Positions 22,550-32,182 of a stretch of DNA of 64,000 bases are shown here, piece by piece. The notes under the pieces are model-generated. The model did no database searches. It was not told the DNA's origin and was given only the letters and a program-made list of their open reading frames with translations. The stretch lies in NCBI GenBank assembly GCA_015179025.1, contig WHUX01000183.1:42287-106286 (forward strand). Reading direction: 5' to 3'. This DNA is from Terfezia claveryi (lineage: Eukaryota; Ascomycota; Pezizomycetes; Pezizales; Pezizaceae). The translations under genes and the position numbers were made by a program. Within the stretch, counting starts at the first letter, position 1; the number at the start of each line of letters is the position of its first letter.

Positions 22550-22849
22550 TCATACCCCCAATGCTGCCAAATAACCCATCACCCGCTTCGCAACCATAGC
22601 AACAACCATATCCGAATTCATGCCCTTCAGAGTTTTAAACTCACTCATGGTGGTGATTCCATTGTCGATCCACTCCTCAACCATAACCTCAATCAAGGGG
22701 TCAAACATTTCCTCCGTAAGGCTGGAGCCCATCAGTATCCATAGTTTAGTCCCTGCATCCCAGGTGAGAAAACCGTTAAGACTTAGGAAATCGAAGAGAT
22801 CAGACCCCAAAACATCCTCAACTGGGTACCGGTAGTCGTCTGTAGGCAT
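22550..22849 (-). CDS. array small protein, copy 3 (99 aa)
   Basis: Subfamily A. It carries FLTWDAGTKLWILM, LTEEMFDPLIEVMVEEWI and DNGITTMSEFKTLKGM. It ends GYLAALGV with the stop inside the downstream conserved block. The last complete copy before the array is broken near 23320. Confidence 0.72.
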   Translation of the reverse strand: MPTDDYRYPVEDVLGSDLFDFLSLNGFLTWDAGTKLWILMGSSLTEEMFDPLIEVMVEEWIDNGITTMSEFKTLKGMNSDMVVAMVAKRVMGYLAALGV

Positions 22850-23509
22850 TGTTATTGCAGTTTAAGTTGTTTTTCTGTCTGGTGTTTCGCTTGGATTAGA
22901 AGGGTATGCAAGTGTAGCAGATAGAGGAACTATGGCAATGGACATGGCTCTGGCTGGAGTCCCTAATATATCTCTCTTGAGCCGTGGACATGGCACATTC
23001 TCTTCGCCGCTACTTCCCTATGGCCCCGGCCCTGGTAGCCACCTTCAGACTCAGTTCTCGCTTTTACTGGGTTAATTTGCAATCCTATAAGGGATATGGC
23101 CTATAGTTTATAGTTCCTTTGTACTTGTGCTATTTTGCTATACGTGATTCTGTTAAACCTTCAATCTTCTGTAGGATCCAAAGTTCTGCCTGGCCAAGTT
23201 AATCCAATATAAAACAATTCCGAATGAGGGTAAGAAATGAGGCAAGAACTACCCCTCGCCCCTAGCCCCGTCTCCCGGGATATAGGAACATTCCGAGGCC
23301 GAGGTGATCATAGGTATGTGTGGTATGAGTGGTGTTCTTCCTCAGAACACAGGTATGTAGCGTCCGTAGTTATCTCTCCATCCATGTGATTCTCGCGAGC
23401 CAGCCCGAGACTGTGTACGAGCCCGCTCGGTACGCGAAAGGCAGGTTCCAGCGAGCGGCCCAGAATATTTTCACAATGTCAGGCCATGCAGACTCAGAGG
23501 TGGAATTAT

Positions 23510-23766
23510 TAAATCCCTTTGATGTTCGTTTGTTGGGTGCACCTAATAAGTCTGGAAGCGTAGTGCTCACGAGTTGGATAGTGCGGATTCAATACGCCAT
23601 ACAAGAAGAGGTTTTCAAACACCAAGCAGTAAGGCGCGTTGGTCATCAGTACCATGTCTATCTTGTAGAGGTATGGTATGTACGCTAACAATATCCCCAA
23701 TGGCAAAAACCTCAATATTATGTTGTTATTCATACCGCTTCATCATATTTTGACGAGCTTTAGTAG
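23510..23766 (-). pseudogene. Ginger-like element, C-terminal SH3-like segment (remnant)
   Basis: The minus strand shows the same order as 44.96-45.25 kb: a KRYE-type entry, an AIGDIVSVHT-like strand, LQDRHGTDDQR, then LNPHYPTREHY. Frameshifts break it. The nested Ginger-type element at 23767 abuts it. Confidence 0.6.
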
Positions 23767-24720
23767 TGTTCTGTCCTGCCCGGGAATACAAGAATGAAAT
23801 TCCTCCGGAGGACAGATCATGGGTTGTAATGGGACAATTCCCGGGCAGGACATCCCTGGGACGTGCGATTCGCGAATCAGCCGATTCCCGGGCAATGCTG
23901 GCCAGTTAAAGTAGGCTCGCTACTCAATGAATGTATGCCTGCCAGTTAGCTGAACGTACGTATCCATAGGCTTGCCACTCTCTGTATGGCACCCGCCCAG
24001 CTGCTTATTAGATCGACACTATCCAGCTCGTGAGCTATTACGCACTCCAGACTCATTAGATGCACCTAATATTCGAATTCTAAAAGGATTTAATATCTAT
24101 ACTTCTGAGTGTGCATGGCCTGATATTGCGCAAATGTATCACACTTCGTGAAGCTGCTCGCCGTACTGCAATTAGTTTATATCCTGAAGTATGTCTTCCG
24201 CATTCTATCTTAATTTTCTACCAAGACTCACATTTATTACAGAATTCCTACAAGTGCAAGGGGAAATGTCAAACCCGACAATTCAGCTGTGTTAAATCCG
24301 ATCTGCATTGTAGCAGTCGCTGTCATCCATCTCATAGCTGCTTGAAGGCTTGTATCGACCAAGATGCACAGTCGCAATTGGACTTGGAAGCGGATTTGGA
24401 AGAAGACTTGGAAGCGGACTTGGAAGAAGACGTTGAGGATCATGGTGATATTTCATTACTAAGTAAAATTCATGTTCATCGGTAGGTACTGATAAGTCAG
24501 CATGCTGATATTTTATTATTTAGTACAATTCATGTTCGTTAGCACTGGTGTATTTCATCTTCCATTTTCTTATTTATTTTTATTTTTTTATTTCTTAAGA
24601 ACTTATTACTATTTCGGTACTCTCTCTAAATTACTACATTTGGTTATCGCATTCCCGGGACGACCCATGATCTGTCCTCCGGAGGAATTTCATTTTTGAA
24701 TTCCCGGGCAGGACAGAACA
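23767..24720 (+). mobile_element. non-autonomous Ginger-like element with terminal inverted repeats
   Basis: The left end starts TGTTCTGTCCTGCCCGGGAA and the right end finishes TTCCCGGGCAGGACAGAACA, a near-perfect inverted repeat. A second inverted block follows inside (AATTCCTCCGGAGGACAG and its complement, then the ATCATGGGT / ACCCATGAT pair), so the ends match over about 55 bp. Ginger elements are known to start TGT and end ACA. Inside, on the plus strand, are only C-terminal remains of the integrase gene: an SH3-like end (RHYPAREL-type, about 23990-24030), a cysteine motif with CKGKCQTRQFSC and CSSRCHPSHSC (24245-24345), and an acidic LDLEADLEEDLEADL stretch. The integrase core is absent. 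I find no convincing target duplication. Confidence 0.8.
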
Positions 24721-24740
24721 CCAACATAGTAAGGAAGTTA

Positions 24741-24741
24741 G

Positions 24742-24770
<29 letters not shown>
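24741..24770. repeat. poly-A run
   Basis: About 30 consecutive A bases immediately right of the element end. It may be a slippage tract or the tail of an unseen retroposon. Confidence 0.6.
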
Positions 24771-24772
<2 letters not shown>

Positions 24773-24829
24773 TACATCTGTGCTAATGAACATAAATTGT
24801 ACGAAATAAAAAAACGTCACCACACTTAC

Positions 24830-25180
24830 TTATCAGTATGGACAAACATGAATAGTACTTAGTAATGAAATATCACCATGATCCTCCTGTTCCACTGCCA
24901 AGTCTTCTTCCTTGTCTAAGTCTTCTTCCAAGTCTGCTTCCAAGTCTCTGCTTTCAACTCTTCTTTCAAGTCTACTGCCAAGTCTTCTTCCAAGTCCAAT
25001 TGCGACTGTAAATCTTGGTCAATAGGAGTATTCAAGTAGCTATGTGATGGATGGCAGCGGCTAAATGCAAATCAGATTTAATACAGCCGTATTGCTGGTT
25101 TTGGCATTTCCCCTACACTTGTAGGAATTCTGTAATAAATGTAAGTTTAGGATGAAAATTAATAGAGAATGCGGAAGACA
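24830..25180 (-). pseudogene. Ginger-like CXC-segment remnant, inverted relative to 24.19-24.47 kb
   Basis: The minus strand carries the same cysteine segment in altered form (GKCQNQQYGCIKSDL) and the Leu/Asp/Glu repeat (LDLEEDLAVDL). With its partner at 24190-24470 it makes a large imperfect palindrome around the poly-A run. Stops and frameshifts are present. Confidence 0.6.
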
Positions 25181-25300
25181 TGTTCCGGGCCAGCCGCGAG
25201 AAAATTAAACTCGCGGGCCCCCAGGAGACCACCCATCTCCTGGCTGGCCCGGGCTCCGCGGGAGAATACGGAATGGGCGGGCCACCCGCGAGTATGAAAA
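25181..25300 (+). repeat. GC-rich inverted-repeat element end (left partner)
   Basis: Begins TGTTCCGGGCCAGCCGCGAG. Over about 120 bp it matches the reverse complement of 37306-37436, including GCGAGAAAATTAAACT, CCCATCTCCTGG and GGGAGAATACGGAATGG. Related GC-rich sequence lies at 26125-26230. Starting in TGTTC and ending in GAACA is consistent with Ginger-type termini. Confidence 0.7.
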
Positions 25301-26459
25301 AAATGAAGGTTTACGGTATCTTCATAATTTCGATGATATGGCTGACGTGTCCACCGGATGCTTAACTTGTTAATATGCAATTGTGAGTCCCCCGATGCGC
25401 AAACAACAAGCCAAAAACCTCGAGCAACTTCTCTTTTGCAACTGCAGAAATCTGGCAACACAGATGCTGACCTTAAGGGTTATGATGATGAGAAGGAGGC
25501 GGATCGAAGTGATAATGAGCAGGGAGATTATATTGCTGAAGAGGAGACTGTTCAATATGCTACGAGTACGCTTAGGGAGGAGATTGTGCATGTGTAACTA
25601 CATACCAATTATACCGCTGTCGGTTGTTCCGGAAATCTTTTTTTTTCCGGGAAATTGTTTTATAAGACAGTAAATTCAAGGCCCCTCCGACCCCTGTTTG
25701 TAAATCAGACAGCATTATTACTTGCAAATTAATACGGTATGATGCAAACTACCTACCATGAAGAGAAGCTGCTTCCTTAACTACATTGTCCCAGCCAGAA
25801 ATCAAATACATGTAAATATATATATGTATTTTTTATTTAATTATTTAGACTGAAGCCCGCTCTAAACGTCTACTTGCCTTTTCGCATGAGGTCCCCGCTT
25901 CCGGCAAGCTTTCTGAAAGGCAACCGAAGAAAGCATCTAATCCAAAAAATCTCGTTCCAGTCCTTCCTCGTCAGAATTTTCCAAGGAGGGCACAATACAT
26001 GCTTCTTAATCTTCAATCTCATTTCATACCTTATTCCCGCTTTGTATTTCACTTCATGCTTTGTTGCATGTTGTATGTACTCTATATCTACTCTATACCA
26101 ATTTTTACTTACTTGGGTAATTACGTCCTCCCGTGTTCTCCCGCGGGGCCTGTGCCCCCCGCGAGACAATAGACCACTGTCGCGGCAGGCCCGGGCCACC
26201 CGCGAGCCAGGCCTGTGGCGAATATTGAGTTCTCGCGGTTGGCGCGGAACATATACGCCGGTGAGTCTACGTTAACTTACCACAGTACTTGAATTCCTTG
26301 GGAGGACATCCCACGCAGGAATACCCACTGTAACTCTACTTTAGCTAGCCTGTATACGCATATCCACTGGCGAGTCTACGTTAACAAACCACAATACATG
26401 TATTCAGACAATTCCCGGGCAAGACATCCCACGCAGGAATACCATTCCTGGAAAGGACA
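25301..26459. other. spacer with GC-rich element fragment, no supported gene
   Basis: Small open frames around 25370-25670 are on both strands and have no signature. The 26125-26440 part has CCCGCGGGG, GCCACCCGCGAG and AATTCCCGGGCAAGACA, which are element-end-like fragments. Confidence 0.4.
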
Positions 26460-26505
26460 GAACATACCAAATCAGACCTTCTCCCAGCTGATGTACTCAG
26501 CATTT

Positions 26506-26805
26506 TTATACCCCCAATTCTGCCAAATAATCCGTCACCTGCTCCTCAACCATAGAAATAACCTCATCCAAATTCATTACCTGTGTAGATTCAAACTCAC
26601 TCATCTGGGTGATTCCCATCTCCATCCACTCCTCAACAATAAGCATGATCACGGTGTGAAACATTTCTTCCGTTAGCCTGGAGTTCATCAGTATCCACCA
26701 TCGAGTCCCTGGGGTGCCATCGTCATAGGTGAGAAAACCGTAAAGTTTTAGGAAATCCGTGAGCTTAGTCTTCAAAAGTTCCTTAACTGGGCAGTTTGAA
26801 GTCAT
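26506..26805 (-). CDS. array small protein, copy 4 (99 aa)
   Basis: Combines features of both subfamilies: the longer FLTYDDGTPGTRWWILM block with the subfamily A tail (SMVEEQVTDYLAELGV). It keeps VEEWMEMGITQMSEF. Foreign DNA ends about 45 bp beyond its stop codon, so its 3' flank is truncated. Confidence 0.72.
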   Translation of the reverse strand: MTSNCPVKELLKTKLTDFLKLYGFLTYDDGTPGTRWWILMNSRLTEEMFHTVIMLIVEEWMEMGITQMSEFESTQVMNLDEVISMVEEQVTDYLAELGV

Positions 26806-27549
26806 TGTTATTGCAGTTTATGTTGTTTTTCTCTCTGGCATTTCGTTTGGATTAGTAGGGTATGCAAGTGTTGTAGAAACCAGAACTTTGGCAATAGAGA
26901 TAGCTCTGGAGTCCCTAATATCCTTTCTTAAGCCGTGGGCATGGCACCATTCTCTTCGCCGCTACTTCCCTATGGCCCCAGCCTTGGTAGCCAACTTCAG
27001 ACCCAGTTCTCGCTATTACAGGGTTAATTTGCAATTCCCATAAGGAATATGGCCTATAGTTTATATTTCCTTTGTACCTATGCTATTTTGCTGTACATGT
27101 TTCTGTTTAACCTTCAAGCTTCTGTAGGATCCAAAGGTCTGCCTCAGCCAACTAAATGCAATACAAAACATTTCCAAATGAAAATAAGAAATGAAACGAG
27201 ACATTCGCTTCGCCCCTGGCCCTGTCCCCCAGAATTCACGAACATTCTGAGGCTGAGAGGATCATAGGTATGTGTGATATTATTCATCTTCACTATGCAG
27301 CTAGGCTTGGGTTTGCGACAGACTTCTTGTGAAAATGTTTATTTTGCACAATAATTTGGCAAGTTGGGATTGAATATAAATGAAATCTGGAATGCGCACG
27401 TAAGCATGTGGTAAAGCAAAATTAGGTAAATACTATCCTTCTGTTAAATTCAAAGTTTTTCCAACATAGCTAACCCGATACTAATCAATCCCCGAATAGG
27501 AGGAATGAAACTAGAGATACCAATTCAGACTTTCTCCCTGCTGATGTAC

Positions 27550-27849
27550 TCAGCGTTTTCGTACCAATAATGTCAACCAAATCGTCACCCTCTCCCTAAC
27601 CATAGCCACAACCTCGTCCAAAGTCATGCCCTTCAGAGTTTCAAACTCACTCATGTTGTTGATTCCATTCTGCCTCCAATCCCCAACAATAAACCTGATC
27701 ATGGTATGCAACCTTTCCTCCGCAATAATGGTGCTAATCAGTATCCACAGTGGAATCCTTGGATAATAGGTGAGCAAACGGTGAGCAAGTAGGAATCTCA
27801 AGAGCTCAGTCGCAAAAACATCCTCAACTGGGTGGCCGTTTGTAGTCAT
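27550..27849 (-). CDS. array small protein, copy 5 (99 aa)
   Basis: The most altered centre of the set: LLTYYPRIPLWILI replaces the usual FLTWDxGT block and GDWRQNGINNMSEF replaces the Trp-Met-Glu-Asn-Gly block. The tail ends in Arg-Lys-Arg. The frame is nevertheless open throughout. The spaced hydrophobic positions suggest the helices are kept. Confidence 0.65.
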   Translation of the reverse strand: MTTNGHPVEDVFATELLRFLLAHRLLTYYPRIPLWILISTIIAEERLHTMIRFIVGDWRQNGINNMSEFETLKGMTLDEVVAMVRERVTIWLTLLVRKR

Positions 27850-28284
27850 TGTTATTGCGGTTTATGTTGTTTTTCTCTCTGGCGTTTCGTTTGGATTAGA
27901 AGGGTATGCAAGTGAAGTAGAAAGAGGAATTATGGCAATGGACATGACTCTGGAGATCCCTAATATACCTCTATTGAGTCGTGGACATGGCACCATTCTC
28001 TTCGCCGCTAATTCCATATGGCCCCGGCCTTGGTAGCCACCTTCAGACCCAGTTCTCGCTATTACTGGGTCAATCCAATAAGGAATATGGCCTATAGTTT
28101 GTACTTGTGTTATTTTGCTATACGTGATCTTATTGAACCCCCAAGCTTCTGTAGGATCCAAAGTTCTCCCCTGAACTTCCGAATGAAAATATGAAATGAA
28201 ACAAGCAATAGCCCTCGCCCTGGCCCCGTCTCCGAGAATCTAGGAACATTCCGAGGCTGAGGGGATCATAGGAATGTGTGGTAT

Positions 28285-28422
28285 TGTTCTGTCCTGCACG
28301 GGAATGCGATAACCAAATGTAGTAATTTAGAGCGGGTACCGAGATAGTAATAAGTATCTAAAAACGAAAAAAAAAAAGATGGAAAATGAAATACATCATT
28401 GCTAACGAACATGAATGGTAGG
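28285..28422 (+). mobile_element. Ginger-like element end fragment
   Basis: Starts TGTTCTGTCCTGCACGGGAA and continues as the reverse complement of the right end of the 23767-24720 element (through ATGAATTGTA-like sequence), with a short internal deletion. Confidence 0.65.
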
Positions 28423-28624
28423 CGGTGCCACCCGTTAGGGGAGCCGCCACCCCGACAGCAAGCTGGTTGAGGGGTAACTCGCAACCGGTAGAGAGGAAAA
28501 AGATGTCGGATATCACCTAAAAACTAACCGACGTCCCAACTACCATTGGTTACGTCCTGGCCCTTTGTGCAAGTGCTAGCTGGGACGACAGGTCACCTCT
28601 CGCGGAGTAAGCAAGGTTCCAGAG
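28423..28624. other. unclassified insertion
   Basis: About 200 bp of GC-balanced sequence with no match elsewhere in the window (GGTGCCACCCGTTAGGGG, GCTGGGACGACAGGTCACC). It separates the Ginger fragment from resumed array sequence. Confidence 0.35.
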
Positions 28625-28815
28625 TGTCTGAAAGGGTCAAAGGTATGTGTGATATGATTCATCTTCACTATGCAGCTAGGCCTGGGTTCGCGTTGTGAAA
28701 ATGTTTATTTTGCACAATAATTTGGGAAGTTGGGATTGAATATAAATGAAATCTGGAATGCGCACGCAAGCATGTGGTAATTCAGACCTTCTCCCTGCTG
28801 ATGTATGCAGCGTTT

Positions 28816-28954
28816 TTATACCCCCATTTCTGCCAAATAAGCTGTCACCAGCTCCTTAACCATAGCCACAACCTCATCCAAATTCATGCCCTTCAGAGTT
28901 ACAAACTCACTCATGGTGGTGATTCCGTTCTCCATCCACTCCTCAACAATAGCC
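28816..28954 (-). pseudogene. array small protein, truncated copy
   Basis: Only the C-terminal 46 codons remain (from a GAIVEEWMENGI-type start to VTAYL and the usual stop). The break falls at AACAATAGCC / CCGCCCAGTT, where the sequence jumps to the upstream leader of a unit. That deletion removed the N-terminus, the start codon and the proximal promoter. Confidence 0.75.
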
Positions 28955-29512
28955 CCGCCCAGTTCTCGCTATAACCGGGTTAATTTGCAATCCCATAAGG
29001 GATATGGCCTATAGTTTATAGTTCCGTACCTATGCTATTTTGCTATACATGATTCTGTTAAACCTTCAAGCTTCTGTAGGATCCAAAGGTCTGCCCGGCC
29101 AAGTTAATCCAATATAAAACAGTTCCGAATGAGGGTAAGAAATGAGGCAAGAAATACCGCTCGCCCCTGGCCCCGTCCGCCAGGATCTTTAGGAACATTC
29201 CGAGGCCGAGGAGATCATAGGTACTTAATTCTGTCATATGATTCATCTTCACTATGCAGCTAGGCTTGGGCACGCGACGAGAAGTCTCGAAACTTGTGAA
29301 AATGTTTATTTTGCACCATAATTTTGCAAGTTGGGATTGAATATAAATGAAATCCGGAATGCAATGCGCACGTGGGCATATGGTTAAATAAAATCGGGTA
29401 AATACTATTCTTCTGTGAATTTCAAAGTCCCTCCAACAAAGCTAATCCTATACTATTCAATCCCCAAATAGGAGGAATGAAACTAGATCATACATTTTCC
29501 CTGCTGGAGCTT

Positions 29513-29833
29513 CTAGGAGCCCCACACTATCCCCTCCGAGGCTATCAAACTTTTCTCCGCATGCTCCTTAACCATAATCAGAATCTCCCACGTTTTCTTG
29601 CCCTCCTTAGTTTTAAAGTCATTCATCGTGTTGATCCCTTTCTCCATCCAAAGCTCAACCATAAGCTTGACCAAGGTTGGATACCTTTCCATCATAATTT
29701 TGGTGCCCATCAGGTTACACCAGCGTATCCCTGAGGTATCATCTTCAAAGCTGACAAAACCATAAACCTTTAGGTATTTCATGAGCTGAGCTGTCAAAAG
29801 CTTCTCAATCTCATCTTTGCGGTTTGTAGACAT
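29513..29833 (-). CDS. array small protein, copy 6, subfamily B (106 aa)
   Basis: Subfamily B: MSTNRKDEIEKLLTAQLMKY, then VSFEDDTSGIRWCNLMGTK, VELWMEKGINTMNDF and an EGIVWGS tail longer than in subfamily A. An in-frame Met at 29959 would add 42 residues, but the corresponding region is out of frame in subfamily A, so the shorter start is preferred. Confidence 0.7.
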   Translation of the reverse strand: MSTNRKDEIEKLLTAQLMKYLKVYGFVSFEDDTSGIRWCNLMGTKIMMERYPTLVKLMVELWMEKGINTMNDFKTKEGKKTWEILIMVKEHAEKSLIASEGIVWGS

Positions 29834-29933
29834 TGTTATGAGAGTTATTGTTGTTTTCTTTCTGGCATTAGTATGGTATGCAAGTGTAGTAGAAAGAGGA
29901 ACTATGGCAATGGGCATGGCTCTGGAGTCCCTA

Positions 29934-29950
29934 ATATACCTCTCTTGAGC
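29934..29950 (-). promoter_or_regulatory. TATA-like box conserved in array units
   Basis: Minus-strand GGTATATTAGGG lies about 105-120 bp before the ATG. The same box, with up to two changes, precedes nearly every copy (plus-strand positions near 20786, 21886, 22966, 26917, 27961, 31857, 35128, 51893, 53398, 55010). Copy 9 near 50798 lacks it. Position and conservation suggest a core promoter; no transcription start is known. Confidence 0.45.
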
Positions 29951-30020
29951 CGTGGTCATGGCACCATTCTCTCCGCCGCTACTTCCCTATGGCCCCGGCC
30001 TTGGTAGCCACCTTCAGACC

Positions 30021-31021
30021 AATTTTTCTTTTTTTTTGTTAAAATACTTGTTACTCCTCTGCGGCCCCGTCGGGGGGCCATGAGGAGCCACCCAGATGCC
30101 TGGGTGGTTTCAAGGTTAAGGCAAGTTAATCTGCCAGAACCACGCAAACTAAATTAAACACAGGTGCTGAGGAATAAAATGTGAACTGAGGTGAAAGTGA
30201 ACTGACAAAAGGGACTCGTAAATTGAACTGTAACTTGGAAAGGGTGAAACTAAATGAGATGAACTGGCTAGATAATGGAAATCGGCTGAATGACCGAAAA
30301 ACTAGATGAACTCGTAAAATAGTTTCTTGAAGAAGGCCTCCGTGGCCTCATAGCTCTCCTCACCCTCCTTTCTCCACTCCGGCTTGTCCAGATCCTTCCA
30401 ACTCCGTTTCTCGCCTAGTAGGGCCCTCCGGGGGTGAGTAAACCGTGGGCAGTCGAAGACAACGTGCTCTCCTGTCTCTGAGGGGAGGCCGCATGCGCCA
30501 CCTGCGGATACAGCTTTGCCCATATGGTGGAGCCAGCTCTTTTGGGGACCCTTCGTATTGCCTTTGACGAGGTGCGAAGCCCACCTTCTGTTGCTATGTT
30601 GGGTTTGCCTGTGAGAACGCCTAGGTGAGATTGGAAACTGGCGGTCCTGTCCGCCCTCTCATTCCCTTCGATGCCTAAATGACCTCTGATCCATGATAGA
30701 TGAGGTCTCTGTGGGGGTTGCCGACTAGCCGTGCTTTGATCTTTTTTTTCGATGCGGGGGGGGGAAACGGTACTCATGTTGTAGACTGCTTGGACCGCTG
30801 CTCGGGAGTCCGACAGGATGGCTAGCACGTCCCAGTCCTCCCTCTGCAAAGCCAGTGATATGGCATGTAATTCACCGTCTGCAACCGTAGCATGTTTGCC
30901 CAAGGACATTCACGACCGCATGTTATAGAACAACTCTACCAGCTAAAAAGTGCGGTTTCGTCCGTATCTCAAGATACAGAAGGCCCCCGGGCACCAAAAC
31001 AAGTTCATCAGAAGGAGCTCG
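30021..31021 (-). mobile_element. 5'-truncated LINE inserted in an array unit, 11-bp target duplication
   Basis: The insert begins (left, minus-strand poly-A side) after ACCTTCAGACC at 30010-30020 and ends before the same 11 bases at 31022-31032. On the minus strand it encodes the ORF2 end. The RNase H part (30415-30909) has ATVADGELHAISLAL (Glu position), AILSDSRAAVQAVYN (Asp position) and WIRGHLGIEGNERADRT (His and Asp block). The C-terminal zinc-like part has CGLPSETGEHVVFDCPRF. One frameshift lies near 30490. The tail block is at 30080-30140. It matches the 9371-10430 relic but is less decayed. Confidence 0.85.
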
Positions 31022-31437
31022 ACCTTCAGACCCAGTTCTCGCTATTACTGGGTTAATTTGCAAATGAGGCAAGAAATACCCCTCGCCTCTACCCCGTCCC
31101 CCAGGTTCTTTAGGAACATTCCGAGGCGAGGAGATCATAGGTACTTAATTCTGTCATATGATTCAACTTCACTATGCAGCTAGGCTTGGGCACGCGACGA
31201 GAAGTCTCGAGACTTGTGAAAATGTTTATTTTTGCACAATAATTGTACAAGTTGGGATTGAATATAAATGAAATTCGGAATGCACATGTGGGCATGTGGT
31301 TAAATAAAATCAGGTAAATACTATCCTTCTGTGAATTTCAAAGTCCCTCCAACAAAGCTAATCCAACACTATTCAATCCCCAAATAGGAGGAATGAAACT
31401 AGATCAGACCTTCTCCCTGCTGATCAACTCAGAGCTT

Positions 31438-31758
31438 TTAGGAGCCCCACACTATCCCCTCCGAGGCTATCAAACTTTTCTTCACATGCTCCTTAACCAT
31501 ATCCAGAACCTCCCACATTTTCATGCCCTCCTTAGTTAAAAAGTCATTCATTGTGGTGATCCCTTTCTCCATCCAAAGCTCAACCATAAGTTTGACCAAG
31601 GTTGGATACCTTTCCACCATAATTCTGGTGCCTACCAGATTAAACCAGCGTACCCCTGAGGTGCTATCTTCAGAGGTGACAAAACCATATTCCTTTAGGT
31701 ATTGCATGAGCTCAGCTGTCAAAAGATTCTCAATGTCAACTTCGCAGTTTGTAGACAT
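31438..31758 (-). CDS. array small protein, copy 7, subfamily B (106 aa)
   Basis: Very close to copy 6: MSTNCEVDIENLLTAELMQY, SEDSTSGVRWFNLVGTRIM, VELWMEKGITTMNDF, EGIVWGS. The difference from copy 6 is mainly substitutions with no frame change. Its leader carries the conserved box at 31857-31865 and is interrupted 200 bp further upstream by the Harbinger element. Confidence 0.72.
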   Translation of the reverse strand: MSTNCEVDIENLLTAELMQYLKEYGFVTSEDSTSGVRWFNLVGTRIMVERYPTLVKLMVELWMEKGITTMNDFLTKEGMKMWEVLDMVKEHVKKSLIASEGIVWGS

Positions 31759-32182
31759 TGTTATGAGGGTTATTGTTGTTTTCTCTCTGGCATTAGTATG
31801 GTATGCAAGTGTAGTAGAAAGAGGAACTATGGCAATGGGCATGGCTCTGGAGTCCCTAATATACCTCTCTTGAGCCGTGGTCATGGCACCATTCTCTTCA
31901 CCGCTACTTCCCTATGGCCCCGGCCTTGGTAGCTACCTTCAGACCCGGTTCTCGCTATTAGAGACCTTCCGAAATCCATCCAGAGGGCGTGGCGCTGACT
32001 AGGATCAGTGTTCCGCTCTAGAGGAGTAAGAAGACCTTCCGAAATATTCCAAAGCTGTAGAATTAGTCAGCACGTGTAGAAAACAACACGCAACAACATC
32101 AACCTGTACCAGTAACATGTTTTGCAGTCACCATGTCAGTATCATTACGATTACTGCATGCCCAATCTCAACGTGAAAAAGA

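Larger units (their letters stand above)
20173..23320 (-). repeat. tandem small-gene array, cluster I (three units)
   Basis: Three head-to-tail units of about 1.07-1.10 kb (start-to-start 1074 and 1101 bp). On the minus strand each unit runs: about 600 bp conserved non-coding leader with a GGTATATTA box about 115 bp before the ATG, a short A-rich 5' leader ending AATAACAATG or similar, one 97-106 codon gene, a GGGTATAAAAACGCTGAGTA stretch at the stop, and a 200-bp 3' part with GGAATGCGCACG and GTGCAAAATAAACATTTTCAC. The family encodes acidic, helix-prone proteins with no signal peptide, no membrane segment and few cysteines. Shared positions: an N-terminal ELLxFL helix, an FLTWDxGTxLWILM block, an ExWMENGITxMSEF block and a final VVAMVEEQVT helix. 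I do not recognise the family. Confidence 0.9.
23321..26459. other. foreign block separating clusters I and II
   Basis: 3.1 kb of Ginger-like pieces, GC-rich inverted-repeat sequence and spacer. The unit is cut at about 23320 and array sequence resumes at 26460. Parts are listed separately. Confidence 0.6.
26460..28284 (-). repeat. tandem small-gene array, cluster II, left part (two units)
   Basis: Array sequence resumes in the 3' part of a unit (ACCAAATCAGACCTTCTCCC) and runs through copies 4 and 5, start-to-start 1044 bp. It is cut at 28285 by a Ginger-type end. Confidence 0.85.

Noticed and set aside
24237..24443. Hydrophobic Phe/Gln/Val minus-strand frame
   Set aside because: Antisense of the acidic LDLEADLEEDL repeat of the Ginger remnant.
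29513..31884. 148-aa versions of array copies 6 and 7 using an upstream in-frame Met
   Set aside because: The added region is conserved leader sequence that is out of frame in subfamily A copies and contains the TATA-like box.
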